DNA from: Apostichopus japonicus
Taxonomy: Eukaryota; Echinodermata; Holothuroidea; Aspidochirotida; Stichopodidae
DNA: 64,000 nt
Assembly (NCBI RefSeq): GCF_037975245.1
Contig: NC_092564.1
Coordinates: forward strand, 18,570,984 to 18,634,983
Reading direction: 5' to 3'
A model generated the notes under the pieces. The model had not been told where the DNA came from and ran no database searches. It saw only the letters and a list, made by a program, of their open reading frames with translations. The first letter of the stretch is position 1, and each line of letters begins with the position of its first letter. This document shows positions 37,885 through 52,111 of the stretch, piece by piece. A program made the translations under genes and the position numbers.

Positions 37885-38860
37885 TTGCTGGTACCTTGAC
37901 TGACTGACTGGCTGACAGTACTAACTAACTGACTGACTGTTGTGTGATTGACACACTATCTGACTGACTAACCCTCTATCTGAAAACCTGACCCTCTAAC
38001 TGACGACATGACTCACTGACGTTCTATATGACTAACTGACTAATTTAGCGAGTTTGCTACGGTCTGTATTTCAGACGTACTATATATGATTTGCTGTCCG
38101 ACTGACTTTCGTGATTTATTCCGTGTTGATTTTATAACTGACTGGATGACTAGCTTACTGGATGACTAGCTTACTGGATGACAATCTTAGTTGATGAATA
38201 ACTTAGTTGATGACAAACTTAGTTGATGACAAGCTTATTTGATGACTAGCTTACTGGATGACTAGCTAACTGGATGACTAGCTAACTGGATGACTAGCTT
38301 AAGTTTACTGGATGACTAGCTTACTGGATAGCTAGCTTAAGTTTAATGGATGACTAGCTAACTGGATGACTAGCTTACTGGATGACTAGCTTACTGGATG
38401 ACTAGTTTAAGTTTACTGGATGACTAGCTTACTGGATGACTAGCTAACTGGATGACTAGCTTACTGGATAGCTAGCTTAAGTTTAATGGATGACTAGCTA
38501 ACTGGATGACTAGCTTACTGGATGACTAGCTTACTGGATGACTAGCTTACTGGATGACTAGCTTACTGGATGACTAGCTTACTGGATGACTAGCTTACTG
38601 GATGACTAGCTTACTGGATAGCTAGCTTAAGTTTAATGGATGACTAGCTAACTGGATGACTAGCTTACTGCATGACTATCTTACTGGATGACTAGCTTAC
38701 TGGATGACTAGCTTACTGGATGACTAGTTTAAGTTTACTGGATGACTAGCTTACTGGATGACTAGCTTACTGTATGACTAGCTTACTGGATGACTAGCTT
38801 ACTGGATGACTAGCTTACTGGATGACTAGCCTATACTGGATGACTAATATAATGACTTTC
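37885..38860 (+). repeat. 16-bp minisatellite (GGATGACTAGCTTACT) with higher-order structure
   Basis: From about 38140 the unit GGATGACTAGCTTACT repeats about 40 times with TTAC/TAAC variants. A marker block GGATAGCTAGCTTAAG occurs at 38326, 38466 and 38616, so multi-unit blocks of about 140-150 bp have themselves been duplicated. The preceding 37885-38050 is a looser CTGACTGA-rich field that may be its ancestor. Confidence 0.95.
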
Positions 38861-41620
<2,760 letters not shown>

Positions 41621-41624
41621 GGGG

Positions 41625-42350
41625 GGGTAGGGGGAGGTTGGGGAGGAGGTTGAGGGGTAGAGGTACTAGTAGCAGGAGTAGAAGGTAGAGTAGTAGCGGC
41701 AGTAATAGTAGTAGAACTAGTTGTGCCACAACTACTAGTAGTATAAGTAATAGTAGTAGTAATAGTAGGAAAGTTGTAGTAGCAGTATAAGTAGTAGCGG
41801 TATAAATAGTAGCAATAGTAGTAGTAGTAATAGTAGTGTAGTAGTTTACATAGGCGTAATAGTAGTAGTAGTAATGGTAGTAATAGTAGGGTAGTCGTAT
41901 AGTAGCAGTAACAATAGTAGGAGTAATAATAGTAGTATGGTAGTAGCATTAGTAATAGTAGTACAGTAGTATTACAAGTAGAAGTCTGATACTATCACGA
42001 CTACTGATACTACTATTAGTAGGCTTACTACTACTAGTAGCAGAAGTAGTAGTGGATGTAATACTACTGCTAGTAGTAGCAGTAGTAGTTTTAGTATAGC
42101 AGTAGTAGTGGCAGTATAAGTAGTAGGGGAAGTAGTGTTAGCAGTCGTACTAGTACAGTAGTAGTAGTACTACTACTATTAGTATTAAATGTCGCATGAG
42201 TAGTAGTAGTATTAGCACAACTATTAGTAGTAGGAGTATTAGTAATGGAGGTATATGTAGAAATATCAGTGGGCAGTGCAGATGCAGTAGTATTGATAGC
42301 GACACTAGTAGTACCAATACTATTAATCCGATTACAGTGGCTGCGAACAT
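41625..42350 (+). repeat. AGT-rich trinucleotide field
   Basis: About 720 bp dominated by AGT/GTA/TAG triplets with point changes, for example AGTAGTAGTAATAGTAG. It is preceded by a G-rich stretch (41618-41690). Frames through it give Tyr/Ser or Leu/Ile runs and are not genes. Confidence 0.95.
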
Positions 42351-43690
42351 CAGTTTTTAATTCTTGGTATCAAAAAAATGAAGCCAAAGTAAGTTAAACG
42401 TCCTATAGCAAATTTTTACACTACAGGCTATTTATATCGCTACAACCACATACAAATAAATAAATAAATAATATATATATATTTATACCGACTGTTTTAG
42501 AGCAGGTCCTTCGGGACAAAGGAAATGCCAATAGGGATCAAATTACTCTAGAAAATTGGAAATCTTTTATCCACAAACACTATTAAAAGCGTTGAAATGT
42601 CTTAAGTCATAGTTGCAGGCGACTATAGACGGACTAAGATGTATTTTTACTTTTAAACATTGGGACTTGATAAATATGAAAGACTATACAACTTTTGTTT
42701 AGTTGGTTTACTATACTTCGTCTTAATTTAACACCCCTGGAGAAATTACCCCCAAAACACCAAACGGTACAGAACATTTTTTAATCAACCTTTTGAGGTC
42801 TGACCGAAAAGAGAGGAAAACAACGATGAACCACATAGATTATTTGACAACATGTTCTTTTCAACAAATTAGAATAAATTTTGAAACAGTTTTTACCTTG
42901 AATGACAATAGTTGACATTCACCTGTGAATAGTCAAGTTTCTCATCAAACTATACCGATCTCTCCTCTCTCTATTTCTCTCTGTTTTCCTTAATTTTTGT
43001 GTTTTGTTGTTGACAAACATGTCTCTCTCTTTCCCGAAGCCAAGCAAGTAATTTGAATGATTTCTCAAGGGAAAGCATTAAGTCTTCATTTGGAGCACGT
43101 TGATCGTGTTGCAAAACCTCGAATCAAATCTAGACAAAAAAATATGAAAAATTATACTTTCTGGCAATTTTCCGATGACAAAGCTCGCAGTTTAGTTTGT
43201 GATGTAAATGCTTATTTATACCTCCGATGGCAAGATATTGTAGAATGGAGATTTGGTCTTTCATGGCGGTTTGGATTTTGTTCACGACTTACAGTAATGT
43301 TAAACTTTAACATAAAGTATAACATTCTTTAGAATTTAGTAAGATATTGATCAAAATGCTGGATTTATGTTGAATTTTACTACAATCTGATATAAACAAG
43401 CGTGCTTTAGTTTGGTCTACAGTTCAGTATATGGATACTACATGCATGTTTGTGCAAACAACTGTGTTTGATTGGAGGAGGGGGGGGGGGGGGGGCAGCG
43501 GCACACGAAACGGCATCGGATTTATTCATTTGCAGTATAACACAAAATATAATGATTATGTTCCATCCACCAGAATCGCCCCATGCAGTAACGTTGAAAG
43601 TTTATATGATAAACAATTTCATATCAGCGTTGCATGAAACCGTTTAGGACTCTTTCTTACATTTTTAGAGGAATCACAGTGGTTGCACTG
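42351..43690. other. Intergenic DNA without a recognisable gene
   Basis: An ORF at 43057-43332 (91 codons) has ordinary-looking composition but no family resemblance or splice support. A G16 run lies at 43480-43495. Confidence 0.5.
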
Positions 43691-43701
43691 AATTGAACCA
43701 T

Positions 43702-43750
43702 ATCGCTTCTCGGCCTTTCGGCTTATGTCAAGTGTAGCAGCCGTTTTCTC
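43702..43750 (+). pseudogene. U2 snRNA 5'-end fragment
   Basis: ATCGCTTCTCGGCCTTTC and then GGCTTATGTCAAGTGTAG match the first ~37 bases of U2 snRNA, which is very conserved, with a few changes. The branch-point recognition segment, normally GTGTAGTATCTG, reads GTGTAGCAGCCG, and after about 43750 the similarity is lost. No Sm site or later U2 stem-loops follow. This is a 3'-truncated U2 copy, or possibly the head of a U2-derived SINE. Confidence 0.8.
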
Positions 43751-45095
43751 TCTCTAGGGGAATCATGATACACACCTGACGATGATCACACAGTCACAGT
43801 CTCGATGCAAGCGGACTGGGGTTTTAAGAGCGAACCAGTCGTTCGGTTGTTTGTTTTTCGTGCCCAGGTTCTGTCTAACTTTTACTTAAAAATTTTCTTT
43901 TAGTATAATATTGTTTTTTATAAAAAAAAATGTCTTAAAGTAACCTAACATGTAACTGTTTTATTTTAATATGTGTACATTGTTATTTTCATTACCTCTT
44001 AATCATAATGTTTAAGAAAAGTATAACCTTAAAGATCTTCACTGATTATCCACTTTTAATATTGTTAATAATAATAATAATAATATTGTGCTATGTATAG
44101 TTACGAAGCATTGTTAATAATGGTACTTACTCTTCCCATTAGTATGCATACCCTCGAATTTAGACAGATGTTATCTGGTTTTACTCCGAAGATGAAACAG
44201 AAAATAGCACAGAAATGAGAGAAAAGTGGTAAAGAAAAAAAAAAGCCCAAAACACACATAAGTAAACAAAAGCAAGCAAAAAACACACAGGCAGGCGGAA
44301 GGGGTTAATTATGATCAGATCGTCACCCCATTGTGCCAAAAAAAAAAAAAAAAAAACCGTTCTTTTCCTTGTTTTTTCCCCCGAGCGTCTCAAATATTCC
44401 CCCCTCCCCCCTAAAGAGGTCATTTCTGGTAAAAGGTTCCCTCATCACTTTTAAGATAACTGGTTCTGCTTCATGATATAGCTCGTAAAAAAAATCCAGT
44501 AATGTTCGTGATGATCATGCAAGCACACGCGCAATTTTTCCACGGCAACAGCTAAGAGCAGATCGTGAGCTAAACCTACCGCATCGAATACCCCTGAAAA
44601 TTGCCTCAATCCGTGCATGTTGTAACCTTCATTTAAAAAGAAAGAATGATTAAAGACATTAAAATCTGTATCAAAACGACTTCAATTTGACTTATAAACC
44701 TAGTTTGTATGAGTTGTTTTTTACGATGTCAGTCGAGTAAGGAGGCATATTACTCTAAATAATGAGGTACAAACACGCAGTATCGAGAGATGGAAATCTT
44801 CACATTTTTTAAAGACTTCATACATCGGTCGTTATTACTAACATGGTAATTTTGGTAACTAAATCCATACACTTAGGACTTGTAGAAAAGACTATATTTA
44901 ACTCTGTTAGATTTATGTATTATTTCGTCATTAACGGGCGCTAGTCTTTTTGATTAAAAGGTATCGTAAATTCAATTGAAACCTCAAGCGTTTAAATATT
45001 CTGTAATTTGTTCACAGTGTATTTTCAATACTGCAGATAGGTTTGAAAACATGAAAGAAAATAAATCACATTGGCTTGGGTTCTTGATACGGTTC
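43751..45095. other. Intergenic DNA without a recognisable gene
   Basis: Downstream of the U2 fragment is a moderately GC-rich stretch (to about 43880) with a possible stem GACTGG...CCAGTC, which could be the body of the same element. Beyond that it is AT-rich, with an A18 run at 44339-44356. Confidence 0.5.
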
Positions 45096-45215
45096 CCGGA
45101 CAACTCCCCCATGGACGAATTTCCCACGGACGATTACCCACCCCCCGGACGATTGCCCCAGACAATACCCACCGGACAATTGACAACCCTGACAATTGCC
45201 CCCCCCCCCCCCCGG
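45096..45215 (+). repeat. Degenerate short tandem repeat (GGACNATTNCCC)
   Basis: GGACAACTCCCCC, GGACGAATTTCCC, GGACGATTACCC, GGACGATTGCCCC and GGACAATTG follow each other at about 15-22 bp steps, ending in C15. The region is GC-rich against its surroundings. Confidence 0.7.
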
Positions 45216-45390
45216 AGAAACCCCACTCCGAACTATTTTCAGTGAGTAAGAATTCCTTCATGAACAATGTCATTAGATTAGTTTATATAATTTTAAATAA
45301 CGAATCAAAGGACGGTACTAAGAAAAATAACATAAATAACTCTTTTTTTTCCAATGTATATTATTTTTGGCATGTGGTTAATATTGATAT

Positions 45391-45392
<2 letters not shown>

Positions 45393-45429
<37 letters not shown>

Positions 45430-45434
45430 TATAA

Positions 45435-45468
<34 letters not shown>

Positions 45469-45486
45469 CAATATATATATATATAT

Positions 45487-45521
<35 letters not shown>

Positions 45522-45546
45522 AATATATATATATATATATATATAT
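45393..45546. repeat. (TA)n-rich microsatellite
   Basis: TA array with AAATA, GTA and TCAA interruptions. Confidence 0.95.
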
Positions 45547-46406
45547 TACTGTGTACAGCTGTCTGTTAGGTCAAGGGGAATTCTTATAATGGAAGAATAC
45601 CTAACCAGACCTGGTTCACAAGTATATACATAAGCAGTTTGTCGGCATTTTACTTTACTCTCTAAGATAGCATATACCTTTAGATTATTGCAATGGAATG
45701 AGCCCAGTGACTGAAAAGCGAATTGGATGTGTATGACATTTCTGCCAAGGACAAAATTATTAAAAACGTGATGAACTGAGGGACTACTTTTTGTTGTAAT
45801 GCTATCATTATTATTCATGACATTATTCATCGATCGAGGAGACACCCAAAATTTTGTTGACACTTTCGATTTGTTTCTTCGACTTCCCGTCAAGTACGAA
45901 GCTTATTTCTCTCATTTTACAATTTCTTCCTTTTTTTTTCTCTCTTTTTTTTCTTATTTTTGACACATTTGCTTTCATTATTTATCGATTTATGGCTAAG
46001 CCGTTGGGGTAAATTTCATCAAGGTATACAGTCATATTTTGGTATGTTCTATCACATTGCAATTTTTCTTTTTAACATCCGTAAAGCTATGAATTTTTCT
46101 GATAAATTATTCAAACTGTTGTGACAAACAAACAAAACCCCTGCGGAAATTAAACGTGACAACCAGGAAACAGTGTTTACAAAACTACTATTCACATCAG
46201 ACCCATCTGCTTTCCGAGTTTCTAAGTCACACTGCGGCGACCTTGAATCACAAAAGTATGATATACACACACACTCATATATATCTATATATCTATCTAT
46301 ATATATATATTATATATATATATATACACACATATATATATATATCTATATATATAAATATATATATATATCTATATATATCTATATATATATATATATA
46401 TATCTC

Positions 46407-46437
<31 letters not shown>

Positions 46438-47493
46438 GATATCTATATATTGTGTGTATATGCAAGTTTTCACAATAGCGAAAGTTCATTCAAAGCATTT
46501 AATTGTGCTCAAATATAGGTTACTGAGAAACAATTCTTGCAGTATTTCCTTTCCATCACAAACAGTGAAATAGGGCTCAAAATGTGAGTTATTTTAATTT
46601 TTTTTTAATTTTGAAGTGTCATATACTTCGAGTAGCTTGCTTAGTAACCTTACTGATTACGGGCGAGGTTAAGCAGAAGTCTACCGGACATGACTTCTAA
46701 ATCATTCTTTGGGATTGAAACCGTCAAACACAGACTACGATCACATCTATCACTTCATTCATGTTGAATGTTGAGCACCTGCTAATTTTAGCTTTTACAT
46801 ATGTCTGCAGATTTCTATCAACTTCTAATTTTATACATGTGATAAGAACACCTGATCTTATACCTGTTCTTATTTCTATAGTGCCATAACTTCAGTCGAT
46901 ATTCATTTCTCAAATCAAAGTACGTTATGTAATATTATATCTTGAGAATACTAAAAATTTAAATTGACAAGTATTAACTGACAGAAAACCCCTTGAAAAC
47001 TGACATGTATAAATTTTTTGTTAAAAATTTGACACCTATCAGTTTGAAATCGACATGAATTAACTTGTTTAAAGAAATTATTATTCAGCGTTCATGTTTG
47101 GTTGATAATTAACGGTACCACTGCAGTTACTAATGTATGCGTATAAAGAGACTTAATTCGGTCTGCAAAGAATAGAACAGATATAGCATTCAACCAACTT
47201 TTGCAAGCAGTCTCTATGGAAACGTGAACACATGGATAACAATACAGCTGTCAAATATACCTTGATGGGACTTTGGCAAGTAATTTTGAAATTAGTTTAG
47301 TCTCTTTCCAAATCATACTATTGAGCTGCGCCTATGCTGTTATCTGCGTTCTATGGACATTTATTATCGGCAAAAACGGATTGGAAAATTAAGGAGACAG
47401 TGAAACATTTAAAAACAGGACGGAAAGAACGCTTTGACGAATGTCTTTTCGATCTAATTCAGGATGTTAGGAAATCTATACTCGTAATCATAA
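45547..47493. other. Intergenic DNA without a recognisable gene
   Basis: No supported gene. A TA-rich array with TATC/TCTA variants lies at 46278-46449. The ORF at 47334-47615 runs into the SINE at its 3' end and is not supported. Confidence 0.5.
46278..46449. repeat. (TA)n/TATC microsatellite
   Basis: TA array with TCTATATA and CACACATA variants. Confidence 0.95.
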
Positions 47494-47738
47494 AAGGGGT
47501 GTTAGCTCAGTGGTTAACGCCGGTGCCTTCCAATCATAAGGTCCCCGGTTCGAGTCACTCCAAGATTAATGTATGTCGTCCAGTTACAGAGTTGCTGACA
47601 ATTGACAATTCATAATCATGGACATTAAATATGAATCTAAGAGACTAACTTTGGTCAGAATGTGGCTTTGATAAGCCAATGAGGCTTCTTCGAGAGTTCC
47701 TGCTTGCAGGTGGATCTTAAATACACACACACACACAT
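47494..47738 (+). mobile_element. tRNA-derived SINE, copy C
   Basis: A box TAGCTCAGTGGTTAACGCC from 47503 and B box GGTTCGAGTC near 47547. The hairpins are partly decayed: the first is now CTAAC-TTTG-GTCAG, while GGCTT-TGAT-AAGCC and CCTG-CTTG-CAGG remain. The tail is (AC)n. This is probably the oldest of the three copies. Confidence 0.9.
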
Positions 47739-47754
47739 TCATAATTAAGCATGG

Positions 47755-47950
47755 TTACCTGTACTGGAACTCGCTCTGGTCGATTTTGTACTCGTCATTG
47801 TACTCGGCGCAGTTTTGGCAATCCACTAGTATACAGTACAGATAGATGGTACAATATCAAGTATACTTGAACTCGTATACTCATATCCGAGAGTACCAAA
47901 TTATACTTGTACTCACGGTACCCATGATGTTGTACTCGTTTGCTACTGCT
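47755..47950 (-). repeat. GAGTAC-rich degenerate sequence
   Basis: Read on the minus strand it contains many GAGTAC/GTAC words (CGAGTACAA, GTGAGTACAAGTATA, CGAGTACAATGACGAGTACA), the same vocabulary as the satellite at 23.0-24.4 kb but without a regular period. It lies immediately after SINE copy C. Confidence 0.6.
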
Positions 47951-48911
47951 TAATCTGATCTATAGACATATCCGGATGTTTCCGCCTTTTATTTTTACTT
48001 TTTATTTATTTTTTCTCAAGCAACAACTTATAGAACATATATATTTCGACAGTTAATAAACGCGTGACTTCTATGGAGCCCTTCCTTGTTATTCAGGATA
48101 CGGTGAATAATAAATGACGTTAGTAATCTGAACGAAACCATAAGCAATGAGAGACAGAGACAGACGAAATCACGTAATGCAGAAAAAGAAAGAAGAAAGC
48201 GAAAGAAAGATAAAAAACAAAGGTAAAAGGAAAAGGAAGTAAGGATTAACACAGACGCATGTAATTGTAATGGACCGAAAACTCAATCAAAACATGTTTT
48301 AGAGACTAGTTTTGGTTTAAACAAAGAGCTTTACAAATTGATGTCAAAGATCCGTCACATAACGTCAAACGATTTTAAAAATCCACTGGGATCTTTCTTG
48401 GGGATAAGTTTTATTCAAATTAAATTAAGTTTCATCTCATTAATGTCATTTATATCTTTTTCAAGGCTATATATGGTATTACTTCCTCTGTGATCTTATT
48501 AAACTAGAAATTGTAATACCTAAGGGGCATATCATATGAATGCCAAGCCGAGCGTTCTATAATAGCAGACGGCTTATACAATATTATAATCATAGGTAAA
48601 CGTCTACGTTGGAAACTAGATACTTATACAACTAAAGGTAGTTGTCATGGTAACTTTCAGTTTTGAAACAGGCGTTCCCTTGGTAATCAAGATAGCTGTT
48701 ATGCATTAACTGCAATATTTAGGTGCCTTTTGTCTTTTTATAGCTCGTTTGTTGCACAACACTAGTAAGAGCATAAATTGAACCCTTTTGCAAAAGTCAT
48801 TGTAACCAGAAAAGTGAGTCGTTATAAGGTATCGTTATTAGCTGATCGTTAGCTATACGATTAGAGAACATTTTAAGCTACATCCATTTGTTTTTTCTTT
48901 GGTATGTAGAG
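47951..48911. other. Intergenic DNA, nothing recognised
   Basis: AT-rich unique-looking DNA without a supported ORF. Confidence 0.5.
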
Positions 48912-49284
48912 CAGGGGTTCCCTAACTGGGGTGTATGAACTCCCAGGGGGTGCGTGAGTCTATCCCAGGGGATAAGTGAGACGTTTCTGAAAGTCAAAAC
49001 TAGAGTACTTTTTGTTGAACTAAAATCTGATATATCATATATGTAAATCTGATATATCATAATGTACAAAAGTCGTATCTATCGACAAACTCTTTTCGCG
49101 TTCCATACGCATATGTTGCCATAGTAGCACCGTGCCGTGCTCGTGATAAATAACTGAATTATTAAACAGACACAGGCTGGTATGCGTATTATAGTATAAT
49201 AATGACTCAGATCGTGTCTCGAAAAGTTGGTGGTACGTGGACAAACATAGGGGGTTCGTGGGGGATAAAGTTAGGGAAACCCTG
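48912..49284. mobile_element. Non-autonomous hAT-like element (373 bp) with 8-bp target duplication
   Basis: The left end CAGGGGTTCCCTAACT and the right end AGTTAGGGAAACCCTG are inverted repeats with one internal change. Flanks are ATGTAGAG (48904-48911) and ATTTAGAG (49285-49292), seven of eight matching, the 8-bp duplication typical of hAT transposases. The interior has no transposase ORF but includes a short internal direct repeat AATCTGATATATCATA (about 49023 and 49044). Confidence 0.88.
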
Positions 49285-49292
49285 ATTTAGAG

Positions 49293-51779
49293 TGTCATTC
49301 AGAGCAGAATACGTCTCACGGCATGCATGTTTATCTTAAATGGAGACGTCAGGCAGAACACCTGATCTTCATTTGTCATAGTTGAAGAAGAAAGACAAAA
49401 TTCGAGAACGCTCCTTTAAGTCTAAACTGTTGATAACGGCGGATCCTCAGCGCAGGACCGAATTTTTAACGTTAATTGATCTTTTTATATAAACTCTGAT
49501 AACTTCATATGAACAATAGAGAAACCTTTGGATAATAAATTCAAACCATTTGTTCTTGACAAATTAACAATAGCCTACATGGTAGGATTAGAAAGTCTTG
49601 TGTTTTTAGTTTTTTGAGTTTAATGTTGCATCTGATGAATTGACCACTCTGTCTGTGTGATAAGCTATATCATTCTATTACTTTAACATGATGAGCCAAA
49701 AGGTATAAATGGTCATCTTTCAAAGATTAAAACCAATTTAGATATACAGCTCGACCGTTTTATAATAGTGTAAATATACAAATTAAATGAGACACACTCA
49801 ACTATAACATTATGGATCTATTTAATAGAGATAAAATGTCATTTGAACAACTTCCCCAAGCAGCCAAGACAAAAATGTTATTCCATTTGGGAGATATCAC
49901 AACTATAATATTCACACAACAAGGAAGAATACTTGATCAAGTCAAAATATGACGTCATAGAATTTAAAGACACATGTGCTTAACTTGCTTTTCCTTGTAT
50001 TATTTAACAATGTTTATTTTATGTATTGGAGACGGGTTTTTATATATATTGAATCTAAACTAGTGAAGGTCTTCACATGTTCTAATTATGTCTTGGGATT
50101 CAGTGTCAATATTATTCACATTTCCATATTGTAAATATGAAAAGAAAAGCAAAGGTAAAGTCAATATTTTCCACCTCCTGCTTGCATTATGACATTACAA
50201 AATGACCGCTACCAGAAACGACTTTTAAAGCTACGATATCTCCCGAATGGAGCAAGATATGTCCTAGTCTTTTTTTCATTTCGTAACATACATACATGCA
50301 TACATAGTCCCACACAAACAGTCACACGTAGGTACGTAAGCATTTTGATTGAAAAATCATGCAAGAATGAACATAATATGGATTTCATGTTAATGACGTT
50401 AAAAATGCCAAGTCGCGCGTAAACCTCGGCATTCCAACAAAAGTCGTTAGCACCTGACACAAAGTAGAATCAGCCATATCTATATTACAAGGTGAAAAAA
50501 CCTAGCAGATTGAGATAAAAGTAATGAGTGTTGTGGGCTGAACTACGACACTGCATAGCTTAATGTGTAAAGAAAGCGTATATTTTCCTGGATTCCAGGC
50601 TTTGGGAGAAAGGAGGGCCTGATGTCATGAGGTCGTTGAATGCAACTCCCAAGTTAGTGGATGTGGTAGTCTTTTCGCAGAATAAAAAACAAAACAGTCT
50701 TTGCGTAAAATTGTTCATTCTGAGTCATATTAATGCGCCATAAATTAAGTCTGATAATTAAGTCTACACGCAAGTTTGTGCTATCAACCACTTTTATCTC
50801 TTTGTTGGAGGTTGAACAGTGGGGAGTGGGGGATCATGGTACACCCCCACATCCATTAATGCTTGAGTCACATGCAATAAACAGTACCGTGCTATAGCAA
50901 ACCGTGGGCATGGTATTACGCCTACCGAGCATGAAGCATATCCGAAGAAACAAGTTCACGCAGAGGATTCGGCCCCTCCTTGAAGCTGTTATTTGAGTTG
51001 AAATGATCACAATCTGATGTTATAACTACCTCGAAGGTTAGTGAAAGATAAGGTCTCTGGAAACTGTTTTTTGTGCTTTTAAACTACCAAAAATAGCGCA
51101 AAATAGCGGTTTTTGTATACAAGTGTAGAAAAACAAACGGATTCTGTCTGTCGATGAGATGATTAATAGTTCGTAAATCGTTTAAAGCCCAGTCGTAAAT
51201 AGTTTCCTCAAAGTAGATCCCTTATCAATTATAGTGTCAAGATACATGGGATGGTTAGGAAGAATTAAACACACCACCCTACAGGGATAAATTTATTTGA
51301 TTGTAACTAATATAAGAGGAACCCTTTTCTCAATATTCCCGGTGAAATTTGCATTTAATTTCTAGATGACATTTTCGAGATAACAACTAATTTGATCCAT
51401 AATGTATACTGAAAGCAAACTTACAGTAAAGAGATGTAACGCCATATAAAACAACGGCGAGTTTTTTTTTTTTTTTTTGCAACATTGGCTTTTATTGTCA
51501 CCTTTTGCTTCCAAATTACAATGTACCACAGGAGGGCTACAACACATCCATTGGTACACTGCGAAATACATAATAACCTTAATCCTTGTTCAGGTGAAAA
51601 TTGGAACTATAACCAATCCAAGTTAACAGCAAAAGAGTGAATAAATGATAGCGAAACAAAAATTTTTGTCGTCAGCGTAAAAGTATGAGACGGACACCTG
51701 TTTGTCTCAAGTATGCAGTAATTCTACGTAATATGATGATTTCGATTATTAATAAACCGAAAACGGAATGTAGGTTTGC
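49293..51779. other. Intergenic DNA without a recognisable gene
   Basis: AT-rich. A T18 run lies at 51461-51478. No ORF with family resemblance. Confidence 0.5.
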
Positions 51780-52111
51780 ACCCGATACACACAGAGAACA
51801 CAGTAACTACTATCAATCTACTTATATACTATCAATCTACTATTATAAAGTTTTGTACCACAGTTATAAAACTGCATCGTGCTATAAAGCAGTAGCATGT
51901 GCTATTAGGATTACAGTAAGAACTGAGGATATATGGATAATCCCAACAAATCAAGCTTGATGCTTTTTTGGGGGGATTACACATATCCTCAGTTCTTACT
52001 GTAAAACATAATAGAACATGCTACCGATTTATCAGTACGATCGAGGTTTTACTGTGCAGTACAAAACTTTAAAATTTACAGTAGTTACTGTAATCTATGT
52101 GTGAATCGGTT
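51780..52111. mobile_element. Foldback element with ~140-165 bp inverted arms (family copy 2)
   Basis: The left arm (about 51780-51945) and right arm (about 51974-52111) are imperfect reverse complements over their whole length. Examples are GTTACTGTAATC near 52084 against GAACACAGTAAC near 51796, and ACAGTAAGAACTGAGGATAT against ATATCCTCAGTTCTTACTGT. The left arm has a roughly 19-bp internal duplication (ACTATCAATCTACT twice). The centre holds TCAAGCTTGA. The same sequence occurs as a single arm with short inverted ends at 26535-26713. No coding capacity. Confidence 0.88.

Noticed and set aside
38140-38850. CRISPR-like array
   Set aside because: A 16-bp tandem unit without spacers in a eukaryotic intergenic region; none of the minisatellites has unique equal-length spacers.
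43057-43332. 91-codon ORF with ordinary composition
   Set aside because: No recognisable domain, no exon partners, and length expected by chance in 64 kb.
43702-43890. Functional U2 snRNA gene
   Set aside because: The branch-recognition segment is altered, and the Sm site and downstream stem-loops are absent.
47334-47615. 93-codon ORF
   Set aside because: Its last third is the SINE head translated, and the rest has no family resemblance or splice signals.
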